NCBI GenBank assembly: GCA_004020315.1
Contig: SAQG01000051.1
Span: 1-35,765, forward strand
Direction: 5' to 3'
DNA length: 35,765 bases
Source of the DNA: Mesorhizobium sp.
Lineage (GTDB): Bacteria; Pseudomonadota; Alphaproteobacteria; Rhizobiales; Rhizobiaceae
Positions 23,901 to 32,124 of the stretch are shown one piece after another. The position numbers and the translations under genes were made by a program. The notes under the pieces were generated by a model. The model was given only the letters and a program-made list of their open reading frames with translations, had not been told where the DNA came from and searched no databases. The first letter of the stretch is position 1; each line of letters starts with the position of its first letter.

Positions 23901-25040
23901 ATGCTGTTCTGGGTCATAGCTGCCATTCTCACGCTGGGTGCAAGCCTGGCGGTTCTGCTGCCGCTGGCCGGTGGGCCGAAGCGTGGTTCAGCGAGCAGCG
24001 ATCATGACCTTGAAGTCTATCGGGACCAGCTGTCCGAGCTTGACCGAGACGTGGCGCGTGGCTTGATCCAGCCGGCGGAAGCCGAAGAGGCGCGTGCTGA
24101 AATCGCTCGCCGCATCCTTCGCCTGGACAATGCCGATCCGGCCGCCAAGACAGCGGCGCGGCAGCCGTCGATGGCGACCAGGCTGGTTGCGACGGCCGCG
24201 GTCCTGGCGGTTCCCTTGGTCAGTTGGGGCTTGTACAGCCAGCTCGGCTCGCCCGATCTGCCGTCGCAGCCGCTCAGCGAGCGGCTTGCCAAGAATCCCG
24301 CCGAAAGCTCGGTGGACGAGCTGGTGGCACGCGCCGAGGCCCACCTTGCCGCCAATCCGACCGACGGCAGGGGGTGGGACGTTCTGGCGCCGGTCTATCT
24401 GCGCATGCAGCGGTTCTCCGACGCGGTGACGGCCTATCGCAACGCCATTCGCCTCGACGGCGACAGCGCCGCCCGCCAGGCCGGCCTCGGCGAGGCGATC
24501 GCCAGCGCAGCCGGCGGCATTGTCTCGGCCGACGCTCAGGCGGCCTTCGAGGCGGCGCTGAAGCTCGACCCGGCAAATCCCAAGGCCAACTTTTATCTCG
24601 CGATGGGCATGGCGCAGGAAGGCCGCACTGAGGAGGCGACAGCTGGCTGGCAGAAAATGCTAGCGGCCTTGCCGCAGGACTCGCCTTGGCGCAGCGCCGT
24701 CGAGCAGGCACTGGCCGAATCCGCCAAGCAGAGCGTCGCTTCGGGAGTGCCTGCAAAAGGCCCGGACGCCGGGGATGTCGATGCCGCCTCGTCTATGTCG
24801 CCGCAGGACAGGGAAGCGATGATCGACACCATGGTTGCGGGTCTTGATGAAAAACTGCGGCAAAACCCGCGCGATACGGAAGGATGGATGCAGCTTATTC
24901 GTTCCTATGTCGTGCTGGGCAAGACCGATCAGGCGCGCGACGCGCTCAATCGCGGTATCGCCGTTTTTGGCTCCGATAGTGACGAAGCGAAGAAATTCAC
25001 CGCCTTTGCCGTCTCGCTTGGCCTGACGGCGACGGAGTAA
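23901..25040 (+). CDS. ccmI: CcmI cytochrome c maturation protein
   Basis: A 379-residue membrane protein (CycH in rhizobia). Two membrane segments, residues 1-20 and about 90-110 (VATAAVLAVPLVSWGLYS), enclose a cytoplasmic leucine-zipper-like part (VYRDQLSELDRDVARGLI), and the periplasmic region carries tetratricopeptide repeats (RMQRFSDAVTAYRNAIRLDG, KANFYLAMGMAQEGRTEEA, and a third near residue 335). CcmI holds apocytochrome c for the CcmFH heme ligase. ATG 23901 is preferred to the ORF start at 23745 because it puts TM1 at the N-terminus and has GGAAG close upstream. ccmE follows after 3 nt. Confidence 0.94.
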   Translation: MLFWVIAAILTLGASLAVLLPLAGGPKRGSASSDHDLEVYRDQLSELDRDVARGLIQPAEAEEARAEIARRILRLDNADPAAKTAARQPSMATRLVATAAVLAVPLVSWGLYSQLGSPDLPSQPLSERLAKNPAESSVDELVARAEAHLAANPTDGRGWDVLAPVYLRMQRFSDAVTAYRNAIRLDGDSAARQAGLGEAIASAAGGIVSADAQAAFEAALKLDPANPKANFYLAMGMAQEGRTEEATAGWQKMLAALPQDSPWRSAVEQALAESAKQSVASGVPAKGPDAGDVDAASSMSPQDREAMIDTMVAGLDEKLRQNPRDTEGWMQLIRSYVVLGKTDQARDALNRGIAVFGSDSDEAKKFTAFAVSLGLTATE

Positions 25041-25043
25041 GAA

Positions 25044-25484
25044 ATGACGCGGAAGCAGAAACGACTGTCGGTGATCGCCGGAGGGTTGGCCTTCCTCGGT
25101 GCGGCCACCGGCCTGACCTTCTACGCGCTCGGCCAGAAGGCCTCCTACTTTTACATGCCGGCCGATCTGACCAGCGCCAGCCTGCAGCCTGGGCAGCGTA
25201 TCAGGCTCGGCGGCCTCGTCGAAAAAGGCACGATCGAGCGCGGTCAGGGAGCCACCGTCGCTTTTTCGGTGACCGACAACCAGAAGCAGGTCAAAGTGAC
25301 CTACACCGGCATTCTTCCCGACCTTTTCCGCGAGGAGCAGGGCGTCATCACTGAAGGCACGTTTCGCCAGGACGGCGTCTTCGTCGCCGACAGCGTGCTG
25401 GCCAAGCACGACGAGAACTACATGCCCAAGGAGGTGGCCGACGGTCTCAAGTCCAAGGGCGTGTGGCAGGAGAGCAAAAAGTGA
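25044..25484 (+). CDS. ccmE: CcmE heme chaperone
   Basis: A 146-residue periplasmic heme chaperone (CycJ). One N-terminal anchor (residues 8-28) is followed by the OB-fold domain; His122 in LAKHDENYMPKE binds heme covalently, with Tyr126 nearby as in the known H-x-x-x-Y motif. CcmE receives heme from CcmC and gives it to CcmF. The ATG lies 3 nt after the ccmI stop. A palindromic repeat fills the 78-bp gap to ccmF. Confidence 0.97.
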   Translation: MTRKQKRLSVIAGGLAFLGAATGLTFYALGQKASYFYMPADLTSASLQPGQRIRLGGLVEKGTIERGQGATVAFSVTDNQKQVKVTYTGILPDLFREEQGVITEGTFRQDGVFVADSVLAKHDENYMPKEVADGLKSKGVWQESKK

Positions 25485-25489
25485 CTAAG

Positions 25490-25550
25490 CAGGTTCCGCA
25501 AAAGTGTCGCACGGTTTTGCGGCAAGAAACTGCGGCAAAACAAAAACCTG
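25490..25550 (+). repeat. RIME-like palindromic element between ccmE and ccmF
   Basis: Outer arms CAGGTT (25490-25495) and AACCTG (25545-25550) and a perfect inner stem CCGCAAAA (25496-25503) with TTTTGCGG (25515-25522) make a nested hairpin ahead of a run of CAAAACAAAAAC. Layout and parts match the elements at 29818-29880 and 35114-35180. Rhizobia carry such Rhizobium intergenic mosaic elements (RIME) in many copies; assignment to that family is from memory of its form. Confidence 0.55.
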
Positions 25551-25562
25551 GCGAGCGCCGGT

Positions 25563-27554
25563 ATGGTTGAAACCGGACATTTCGCGCTGGTCCTGGCATT
25601 CGCGCTGTCCGTGGTGCAGACGCTGGTGCCGCTGTTTGGCGCGCGCATGAACAACCAGAAGATGATGGCCGTCGGCGGTCCGGTCGCGGTGACCGGTTTT
25701 GCTTTGACCGCGCTATCCTTCGCGGCGCTGGCGATGGCCTATGCAACGTCCGATTTTTCGGTGGCCAATGTCTGGGACAACTCGCATTCGCTGCAGCCGC
25801 TGATCTACAAGATCACCGGCACCTGGGGTAATCACGAGGGCTCGATGCTGCTCTGGGTGCTGATCCTGACCTTCTTCGGCGGGCTCGTCGCTGCCTTCGG
25901 CAGCAATCTTCCCGCGACGCTTCGAGCCAACGTGCTGGCCGTGCAAGGGGCGATCGGCGCCACCTTCTTCCTGTTCATCCTGGCGACGTCCAACCCATTC
26001 GCCAGGCTCAATCCGGCGCCGATCGAGGGCCGCGATCTCAATCCAATCCTGCAGGATCTCGGCCTCGCCATCCATCCGCCGCTGCTCTATCTCGGCTATG
26101 TCGGCTTCTCGATCTGCTTTTCCTTCTCGGTCGCCGCCCTCATCGAAGGCCGCATCGACGCGTCCTGGGCCCGCTGGGTGCGGCCATGGACGCTGGTCGC
26201 CTGGATGTTCCTGACCGGCGGCATCGCCATGGGCTCTTACTGGGCCTATTATGAACTTGGCTGGGGTGGTTTCTGGTTCTGGGATCCGGTCGAGAACGCC
26301 TCCTTCATGCCATGGCTGGCGGGCACGGCGCTGCTCCATTCGGCGATCGTCATGGAAAAGCGCTCGGCCTTGAAGATCTGGACGCTGCTGCTGGCGATCC
26401 TGACCTTCTCGCTGTCGCTGCTCGGGACCTTCCTGGTGCGCTCCGGCGTGCTCACTTCCGTCCACGCCTTCGCCACAGATCCGACGCGCGGCGTGTTCAT
26501 TCTCTGCATCCTGACCCTGTTCATCGGTGGATCGCTGGCGTTGTTCGCCTTTCGCGCCTCCAGCTTGACGGCCGGCGGCCTGTTTCATCCGATCTCGCGC
26601 GAAGGGGCACTGGTCCTCAACAATCTGTTCCTGACCACGGCCACTGCCACCGTGCTGATCGGCACGCTTTATCCGCTGGCGGTCGAGGCCGTTTCAGCCG
26701 ACAAGATTTCCGTCGGCGCGCCGTTCTTCAACCTGACATTCGGCCCGCTGATGGTGCCGCTACTGGTCGCGGTCCCGTTCGGGCCATTGCTGGCCTGGAA
26801 GCGTGGCGACATTTTCGCGGTCGCACAGCGCCTGATGGCGGCCTTCGCCGCAGCGCTGCTGGCCGTGCTGGTGACGGCCTTGTTCATCGACGGCGCGTCG
26901 GTGTTCGCGGCACTCGGCGTCGGCCTGGCCTTCTGGCTGATCTGCGGAGCGCTCACCGATATAGCCGTCAAATCCGGCTTTGGCAGTGTCGCGCCCGGCA
27001 TCATATTCAGGCGCTTCGCCGGCCTGCCGCGTTCGGTCTTCGGCACCGCGCTCGCCCATCTCGGCCTCGGGCTGACGACGCTGGGCATCGTCGGCACGCT
27101 TTGCTTCGGCACCGAGAAGATCTTGTCGATGCATGCCGGCGAGACCGTGCAACTGTCTGGCCACACGCTGCGTTTCGAAGGGCTCTATCCGGCTCAGGGG
27201 CCCAATTACAGCGAGGATCGCGGCCGCTTCGCTCTGCTCGGCGCTGATGGAAGCACCACCGCCGTAATCACCTCGTCCAAGCGCTCCTATCCGGTCCGAC
27301 AAATGACGACGACCGAGTCCGGTATCAAGACGATCGGGTTCAGCCAGCTCTATCTCTCGCTTGGCGACGAGGGGACCGACGGCTCCGTCGTGGTGCGGCT
27401 GTGGTGGAAGCCGCTGGTGACGCTGATCTGGGGGGGCAGCCTGGTCATGATGGCAGGTGCTGCGGTGTCGCTCATGGACCGGCGCCTGCGCGTCGGGGCA
27501 CCGTCACGCCGCCGCAAGTCGGCGGGCGCAGTGCCTTCCGCGAGCCTGCCATGA
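25563..27554 (+). CDS. ccmF: CcmF heme lyase subunit
   Basis: A 663-residue polytopic membrane protein (CycK) with about 15 hydrophobic spans. It carries the heme-handling WWD-type motif WGGFWFWDPVENASFMPWL (near residue 235), with conserved histidines such as in WGNHEGSM and AIHPPLLYLGYVG. CcmF with CcmH and CcmI attaches heme to apocytochrome c. Length is standard. The start has no strong ribosome-binding site after the inserted palindromic element, which may alter coupling with ccmE. The stop overlaps the ccmH start (ATGA at 27551). Confidence 0.97.
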   Translation: MVETGHFALVLAFALSVVQTLVPLFGARMNNQKMMAVGGPVAVTGFALTALSFAALAMAYATSDFSVANVWDNSHSLQPLIYKITGTWGNHEGSMLLWVLILTFFGGLVAAFGSNLPATLRANVLAVQGAIGATFFLFILATSNPFARLNPAPIEGRDLNPILQDLGLAIHPPLLYLGYVGFSICFSFSVAALIEGRIDASWARWVRPWTLVAWMFLTGGIAMGSYWAYYELGWGGFWFWDPVENASFMPWLAGTALLHSAIVMEKRSALKIWTLLLAILTFSLSLLGTFLVRSGVLTSVHAFATDPTRGVFILCILTLFIGGSLALFAFRASSLTAGGLFHPISREGALVLNNLFLTTATATVLIGTLYPLAVEAVSADKISVGAPFFNLTFGPLMVPLLVAVPFGPLLAWKRGDIFAVAQRLMAAFAAALLAVLVTALFIDGASVFAALGVGLAFWLICGALTDIAVKSGFGSVAPGIIFRRFAGLPRSVFGTALAHLGLGLTTLGIVGTLCFGTEKILSMHAGETVQLSGHTLRFEGLYPAQGPNYSEDRGRFALLGADGSTTAVITSSKRSYPVRQMTTTESGIKTIGFSQLYLSLGDEGTDGSVVVRLWWKPLVTLIWGGSLVMMAGAAVSLMDRRLRVGAPSRRRKSAGAVPSASLP

Positions 27555-28018
27555 CCGCAAGATTTTCGCTGGTCTCGCTGATCCTGCTGCTGACGCTGTT
27601 GTTTGCCGGCGCCGCACTTGCGGTGAAGCCCGACGAGGTTCTGGCCGACCCGGCGCTCGAGGCGCGGGCGCGGACGCTCTCGGAGGAGCTGCGCTGCATG
27701 GTTTGCCAGAACCAGTCGATCGACGAATCCGATGCCGACCTTGCCCGCGACCTGCGTGTGCTGGTGCGCCAGCGCCTCGTCGCCGGCGACACCGACCAGC
27801 AGGTGATAGACTACATAGTTTCCCGCTATGGCGAGTTCGTGCTGTTGAAGCCGCGCTTCAGCCTGCGCAATGCGTTGCTCTGGGGCACGCCGGTCCTTCT
27901 GCTCCTTGTCGGCGGGATTTTCATCGTGCTGACCGCCCGGTCGCGCCGTTCGACGGCAACCAATGCATTGACCGCCGAGGAACAGGCGAAGCTGGATACT
28001 ATTTTGCACCGCGACTGA
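27551..28018 (+). CDS. ccmH: CcmH thiol-disulfide protein
   Basis: A 155-residue membrane-anchored protein (CycL) with a signal peptide (residues 1-24), the redox motif LRCMVCQNQSI (Cys49, Cys52) that reduces apocytochrome c before heme attachment, and a C-terminal membrane span (about residues 104-124). The start overlaps the ccmF stop by four nt, so the frame before it (to 27401) is not used. It is the short CcmH/CycL form without TPRs, in line with a separate CcmI. Confidence 0.96.
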   Translation: MTARFSLVSLILLLTLLFAGAALAVKPDEVLADPALEARARTLSEELRCMVCQNQSIDESDADLARDLRVLVRQRLVAGDTDQQVIDYIVSRYGEFVLLKPRFSLRNALLWGTPVLLLLVGGIFIVLTARSRRSTATNALTAEEQAKLDTILHRD

Positions 28019-28148
28019 AGGCGGCGGCCGCCCGAAAACATTACAAAAGTTTCATGCACCGGAAATGGCGCCGTAATGTGCGCGTCTCTATTTCTCTTGC
28101 CCGAGGATGCCGACCGAAGCGCATCCCTTGAAAGAGGATACGAGACCC

Positions 28149-29678
28149 ATGAATATTGCCCCCAATTCATACCCCCGCACCCGCAAACGCCTGATGGCTG
28201 CCGCCGCTTCGGTGGCCATTGCCGGCGCGATCGGCTTCGGCGCGGTTGCCACCGGGACAGCCCCGGTCCTGGCCGAGGCCGTGCGTGTCGAGGCACCGCA
28301 GGTCCCGAGCTTTGCCGACGTGGTCGAGCGCGTTTCGCCTGCGGTCGTCAGTGTCCGCGTCAAAGCCAAGATAGAATCGACCGCCGCCGACGGCTCCGAC
28401 CTGCCCGACGCCTTCGGCAATCTTCCCGATGATCCGCAATTGCGCCGCTTCTTCAGGGAGTTCCGTGGCTTTGGCGATCAGGATGGCCGGGATGGAATGC
28501 AACGTTTCGGACGCCGTGACCGCCAGCCGCGGCCGGTCGCCCAGGGTTCCGGTTTCTTCATCTCCGAGGATGGCTACCTCGTCACCAACAACCATGTCGT
28601 CGGAGAGGGCTCGTCCTTCACGGTAGTGATGCATGACGGCAAGGAACTCGACGCCAAACTGGTCGGCACAGATCCGCGCACCGATCTCGCAGTGCTCAAG
28701 GTCGAAGGCGACGGCAAGTTCACCTATGTCGACTTCGCCGATGATTCAAAGGTTCGCGTCGGCGACTGGGTCGTGGCCGTCGGCAATCCGTTCGGCCTCG
28801 GCGGCACGGTCACCGCCGGCATCGTCTCGGCCCGTGGTCGCGATATCGGCGCCGGTCCCTATGATGACTTCATCCAGATCGATGCCTCGGTGAACCGCGG
28901 CAATTCGGGCGGTCCGACCTTCAACCTCAACGGCCAGGTCGTCGGCATCAACACCGCGATCTTCTCGCCGTCCGGCGGCAGCGTCGGCATTGCCTTCGAC
29001 ATTCCCGCCTCGACCGCCAAACAGGTCGTGCAGGATCTGATGAAGGACGGCACTGTCCAGCGCGGCTGGCTTGGCGTCGAGATCCAGCCGGTCACTTCCG
29101 AAATCGCCGAATCGCTCGGGCTGAAGTCCGACAAGGGTGCGCTCGTTTCCAGCGCCCAGGACGATGGCCCCGGCAAGAAGGCCGGCATCACGGCTGGTGA
29201 CGTCATCACTCAGGTGGACGGCAAGGATGTCGCTTCGCCGAAGGAACTCGCCCGTCTGATCGGCGCCTACCCGCCCGGCAAGCCGGTCGACGTCACGCTG
29301 TGGCGTGACGGCAAGAGTGAGACGGTCAAGGTCGATCTCGGCACGCTGCCTTCGAGTGACAAGCAGGCTTCGGCCGACCAGCAGCCTTCCGCTCCGCCAA
29401 AGGCCGATACGCTGGCCGATCTCGGTCTCACCGTCACCAGGTCCGAGGATGGCAAAGGGCTTGTGGTAACCGATGTCGATCCCGACAGCGATGCCGCCGA
29501 TCGCGGCATTCAGCCCGGCGACGTCATCACCTCGGTCAATTCGATGGAGGTCAACGGCACCGATGACGTCGCCAAGGCCATGGCCGATGCGGTGAAGTCA
29601 GGCCGCAAGGCGGTGCTGATGCAGATCACCCGCGACGACAGCAACCGCTTCGTCGCGCTGCCTGTCGCCAAGGGCTGA
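28149..29678 (+). CDS. degP: DegP/HtrA periplasmic serine protease
   Basis: A 509-residue protease-chaperone for misfolded envelope proteins. A long signal peptide (residues 1 to about 42, ending VLA) precedes the trypsin-like domain with His149 (TNNHVVG), Asp179 (DPRTDLAVLKV) and Ser253 (GNSGGPTFN), followed by two PDZ domains (about residues 285-375 and 410-500). The segment DPQLRRFFREFRG before the protease core is typical of alphaproteobacterial DegP. The start at 28149 with AGAGGA about 10 nt upstream is preferred to 28107. The gap to ccmH is 130 bp. A two-component system follows after 300 bp, an arrangement common in Rhizobiales. Confidence 0.96.
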   Translation: MNIAPNSYPRTRKRLMAAAASVAIAGAIGFGAVATGTAPVLAEAVRVEAPQVPSFADVVERVSPAVVSVRVKAKIESTAADGSDLPDAFGNLPDDPQLRRFFREFRGFGDQDGRDGMQRFGRRDRQPRPVAQGSGFFISEDGYLVTNNHVVGEGSSFTVVMHDGKELDAKLVGTDPRTDLAVLKVEGDGKFTYVDFADDSKVRVGDWVVAVGNPFGLGGTVTAGIVSARGRDIGAGPYDDFIQIDASVNRGNSGGPTFNLNGQVVGINTAIFSPSGGSVGIAFDIPASTAKQVVQDLMKDGTVQRGWLGVEIQPVTSEIAESLGLKSDKGALVSSAQDDGPGKKAGITAGDVITQVDGKDVASPKELARLIGAYPPGKPVDVTLWRDGKSETVKVDLGTLPSSDKQASADQQPSAPPKADTLADLGLTVTRSEDGKGLVVTDVDPDSDAADRGIQPGDVITSVNSMEVNGTDDVAKAMADAVKSGRKAVLMQITRDDSNRFVALPVAKG

Positions 29679-29781
29679 CGTTCCAGACTTTTCCGATGCG
29701 ACGGTTTCAAACACCCCCGAGCCGCCGCATGGGAAAGCACGGGGCTTGAATACGTAAGTCAGTCATCGTGTTCCGCCCCAA

Positions 29782-29810
29782 CGGCAGCGGGCTCCCATCG
29801 CCCGCTGCCG
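29782..29810. terminator. 11-bp perfect hairpin downstream of degP
   Basis: CGGCAGCGGGC and GCCCGCTGCCG pair perfectly across a seven-base loop, 104 nt past the degP stop. It lacks a T-tract on the plus strand, so it may act through stalling or RNA protection rather than as a standard intrinsic terminator. Confidence 0.5.
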
Positions 29811-29817
29811 CTCAAAC

Positions 29818-29880
29818 AGAGCATGTCGCCCAAAGTATGAAGCGGTTTTGGGGTCAACGACATTCCAAAACAAAGACTTA
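29818..29880 (+). repeat. RIME-like palindromic element upstream of the degP-linked regulator
   Basis: AGAGCATGTCGCCCAAAG opens the element; ATGTCG (29823-29828) pairs with CGACAT (29858-29863) and CCCAAA with TTTGGG inside it; the end AAAACAAAGACTTA matches the tail of this repeat type. It occupies the 300-bp gap between degP and the response regulator together with the hairpin at 29782. Confidence 0.6.
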
Positions 29881-29978
29881 CCGCGCATCCTTGAATTACT
29901 TTGTTCGCGATGCACCCTGAGGCCATGACGCATATGCCGGCCACTCAATCTTCCAGCGAAATCGCGTATAACGGTCCC

Positions 29979-30653
29979 ATGAAGATTCTTGTGATAGAGG
30001 ACGATCGCGAAGCGGCCGATTACCTCCAGAAAGCCTTTACCGAGGCCGGACACACCGCCCATGTCGCCGGCGACGGCGAAACAGGCTTCGCGCTCGCTGA
30101 CTCCGGCGACTATGACGTGATGGTTGTCGACCGCATGTTGCCGCGCCGCGACGGCCTGTCGGTCATCGCCGGTCTGAGATCCAGAGGCAACACGACGCCG
30201 GTGCTGATCCTGTCGGCGCTCGGCGAAGTCGACGACCGGGTCACCGGCTTGCGCGCCGGCGGCGACGACTATCTGACCAAGCCCTATGCCTTTTCCGAGC
30301 TTCTGGCCCGGGTCGAGGTGCTGAACCGCCGCGCCAGCGCCAGGGAAGCCGAAACCGTCTACCGGGTCGGCGACCTCGAACTCGACAGGCTCTCGCATTC
30401 GGTGCGGCGTGCGGCGCGCGAGATTACACTGCAGCCGCGCGAGTTCCGCCTGCTGGAGTATCTGATGCGACATGCCGGCCAGGTGGTGACGCGCACCATG
30501 CTGTTGGAAAATGTCTGGGACTATCATTTCGATCCGCAGACCAACGTCATCGACGTTCACGTCTCGCGGCTGCGCGGCAAGATCGAGAAGGGCTTCGACA
30601 AGCCGATCCTGCACACGGTTCGTGGCGCCGGCTACATGCTCAAGAGCGGGTAG
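29979..30653 (+). CDS. OmpR-family response regulator
   Basis: A 224-residue regulator: receiver with acidic residues Glu7-Asp8-Asp9, phospho-acceptor Asp51 in MVVDRMLPRRDG and Lys near residue 101 in DDYLTKPYAF; winged-helix output domain with LQPREFRLLEYLMRHAGQVV and DPQTNVIDVHVSRLRGKI. Of the QseB/CzcR-like branch. ATG 29979 is used since the receiver begins there; the frame upstream to 29901 adds an unrelated leader. The kinase gene starts one nt after its stop. The link with degP suggests envelope stress as the input, which is inference. Confidence 0.93.
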   Translation: MKILVIEDDREAADYLQKAFTEAGHTAHVAGDGETGFALADSGDYDVMVVDRMLPRRDGLSVIAGLRSRGNTTPVLILSALGEVDDRVTGLRAGGDDYLTKPYAFSELLARVEVLNRRASAREAETVYRVGDLELDRLSHSVRRAAREITLQPREFRLLEYLMRHAGQVVTRTMLLENVWDYHFDPQTNVIDVHVSRLRGKIEKGFDKPILHTVRGAGYMLKSG

Positions 30654-30654
30654 C

Positions 30655-32124
30655 ATGGCTTTCTCCATGCCGGCCATCATGAAGACGACGGCAGCGCGGC
30701 TTTCGGCGCTCTATTTCCTGCTGTTCGCCATCTGTGCGGTGCTGCTCGTCTTCTACATGACCTCGCTGTCGGCGCGCATGCTGACCGGCCAGACGCAGGA
30801 GACCATCAATGACGAGGTGCTCGGCCTCGCCCGGGCCTATCAGCGCGGCGGCTTGCCGCTGTTGGTGCGCGTGGTCGAGCAGCGCTCCCGCCAGCCCGGC
30901 GCCAATCTCTATTTGATCGCCGACACCAACGGCCAGATCCTGACCGGAAACGTGCAGAGCCTGGAGCCCGGCGTTCTCGAGGCCGAGGGCTGGACGACGG
31001 AGCCGTTTTCCTACCGGCGCTTCGGCGAGGGCGAGCTCGAGCGGCAACGCAATCCGATAGCCGACCCGAACGAACCCGGCCAGAGCGAAGTTCAGGTCGA
31101 AGGCGAGAAGGGCCACAACGCCATTGCCTTGGTGCTGCGCCTGCCGAACCAGATGATCATGCTGGTCGGTCGCGATCTCGGCGAGCCTGAGCGGTTCCGC
31201 GCCGTCATCCGCCGCGCTCTGATGCTGGCGCTCGGCATGATGGCGCTTGGCGGACTCTTGATCTGGTTCTTCGTCGGACGCGCGGCGCTGAAGCGCATCG
31301 ACTCGGTGTCGGAGGCCAGTCGCCGCATCATGGGCGGCGACCTTTCCGGCCGGCTGCCGGTCACCGGGGCCGGCGACGAGTTCGATCGGCTCTCCGAAAA
31401 TCTCAATTCCATGCTGGCCAGGATCGCCACCCTGAATGAAGGGCTGAAGCAGGTCTCCGACAACATCGCTCACGATCTGAAGACACCGCTGACCCGGCTG
31501 CGCAACCGCGCCGAGGCGACGCTCTCCGGCAAGCACAACTCCGCCGACTACCGGCAGGCGCTGGAAGCGACCATCGCCGAGTCCGACCAGCTGATAAAGA
31601 CCTTCAACGCCATCCTGATGATCTCAAGGCTGGAGGCGGGCTATTCCTCCGAAAGCACCAGCCGGGTCGATCTGGCTGCTTCCGTGCGCGATGTCGTCGA
31701 GCTCTACGAGCCGGTAGCGGAGGAGGCGGGTGTAACACTCGAGACCTCGGTGCAGGATGCCTTCGCCGTCGAAGGCAATCGCGAGCTGATCGGCCAGGCG
31801 CTGTCGAACATCGTCGACAACGCGATCAAATACTCAACCGACTCGACAGCCAAACCTACCGTCCGCGTGGCGCTCGATCGCCTCGGCGGCGAAATCAGGC
31901 TTTCCGTCACAGACAACGGCCAGGGCATTCCCGACGATGCCGATCGCGCCAGGGCGACCGAGCGCTTCGTGCGGCTGGAGAAGAGCCGCTCGCAGCCGGG
32001 TTCCGGTCTGGGCCTCAGCCTCGCCAAGGCAATCATGACATTCCACAACGGTCGGCTTGATCTCCTGCCAGGCAATCCTGGATTGTCCGTCGTCATGAGT
32101 TTTCCCGAACGGGAGGATCGCTGA
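30655..32124 (+). CDS. Sensor histidine kinase paired with the degP-linked regulator
   Basis: A 489-residue kinase with TM1 near residues 16-36 (LSALYFLLFAICAVLLVFYM), a periplasmic domain of about 140 residues, TM2 near 185-205 (RALMLALGMMALGGLLIWFF), a HAMP domain (RRIMGGDLSGRLPVTGAGDE), His273 in NIAHDLKTPLTRLRNR and the ATPase motifs LSNIVDNAIKYS, DNGQGIPDDAD and GSGLGLSLAKAI. ATG 30655 is one nt after the regulator stop; ATG 30679 is an alternative eight residues in. The stop overlaps the glnE start by one nt. The signal is unknown. Confidence 0.92.
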   Translation: MAFSMPAIMKTTAARLSALYFLLFAICAVLLVFYMTSLSARMLTGQTQETINDEVLGLARAYQRGGLPLLVRVVEQRSRQPGANLYLIADTNGQILTGNVQSLEPGVLEAEGWTTEPFSYRRFGEGELERQRNPIADPNEPGQSEVQVEGEKGHNAIALVLRLPNQMIMLVGRDLGEPERFRAVIRRALMLALGMMALGGLLIWFFVGRAALKRIDSVSEASRRIMGGDLSGRLPVTGAGDEFDRLSENLNSMLARIATLNEGLKQVSDNIAHDLKTPLTRLRNRAEATLSGKHNSADYRQALEATIAESDQLIKTFNAILMISRLEAGYSSESTSRVDLAASVRDVVELYEPVAEEAGVTLETSVQDAFAVEGNRELIGQALSNIVDNAIKYSTDSTAKPTVRVALDRLGGEIRLSVTDNGQGIPDDADRARATERFVRLEKSRSQPGSGLGLSLAKAIMTFHNGRLDLLPGNPGLSVVMSFPEREDR

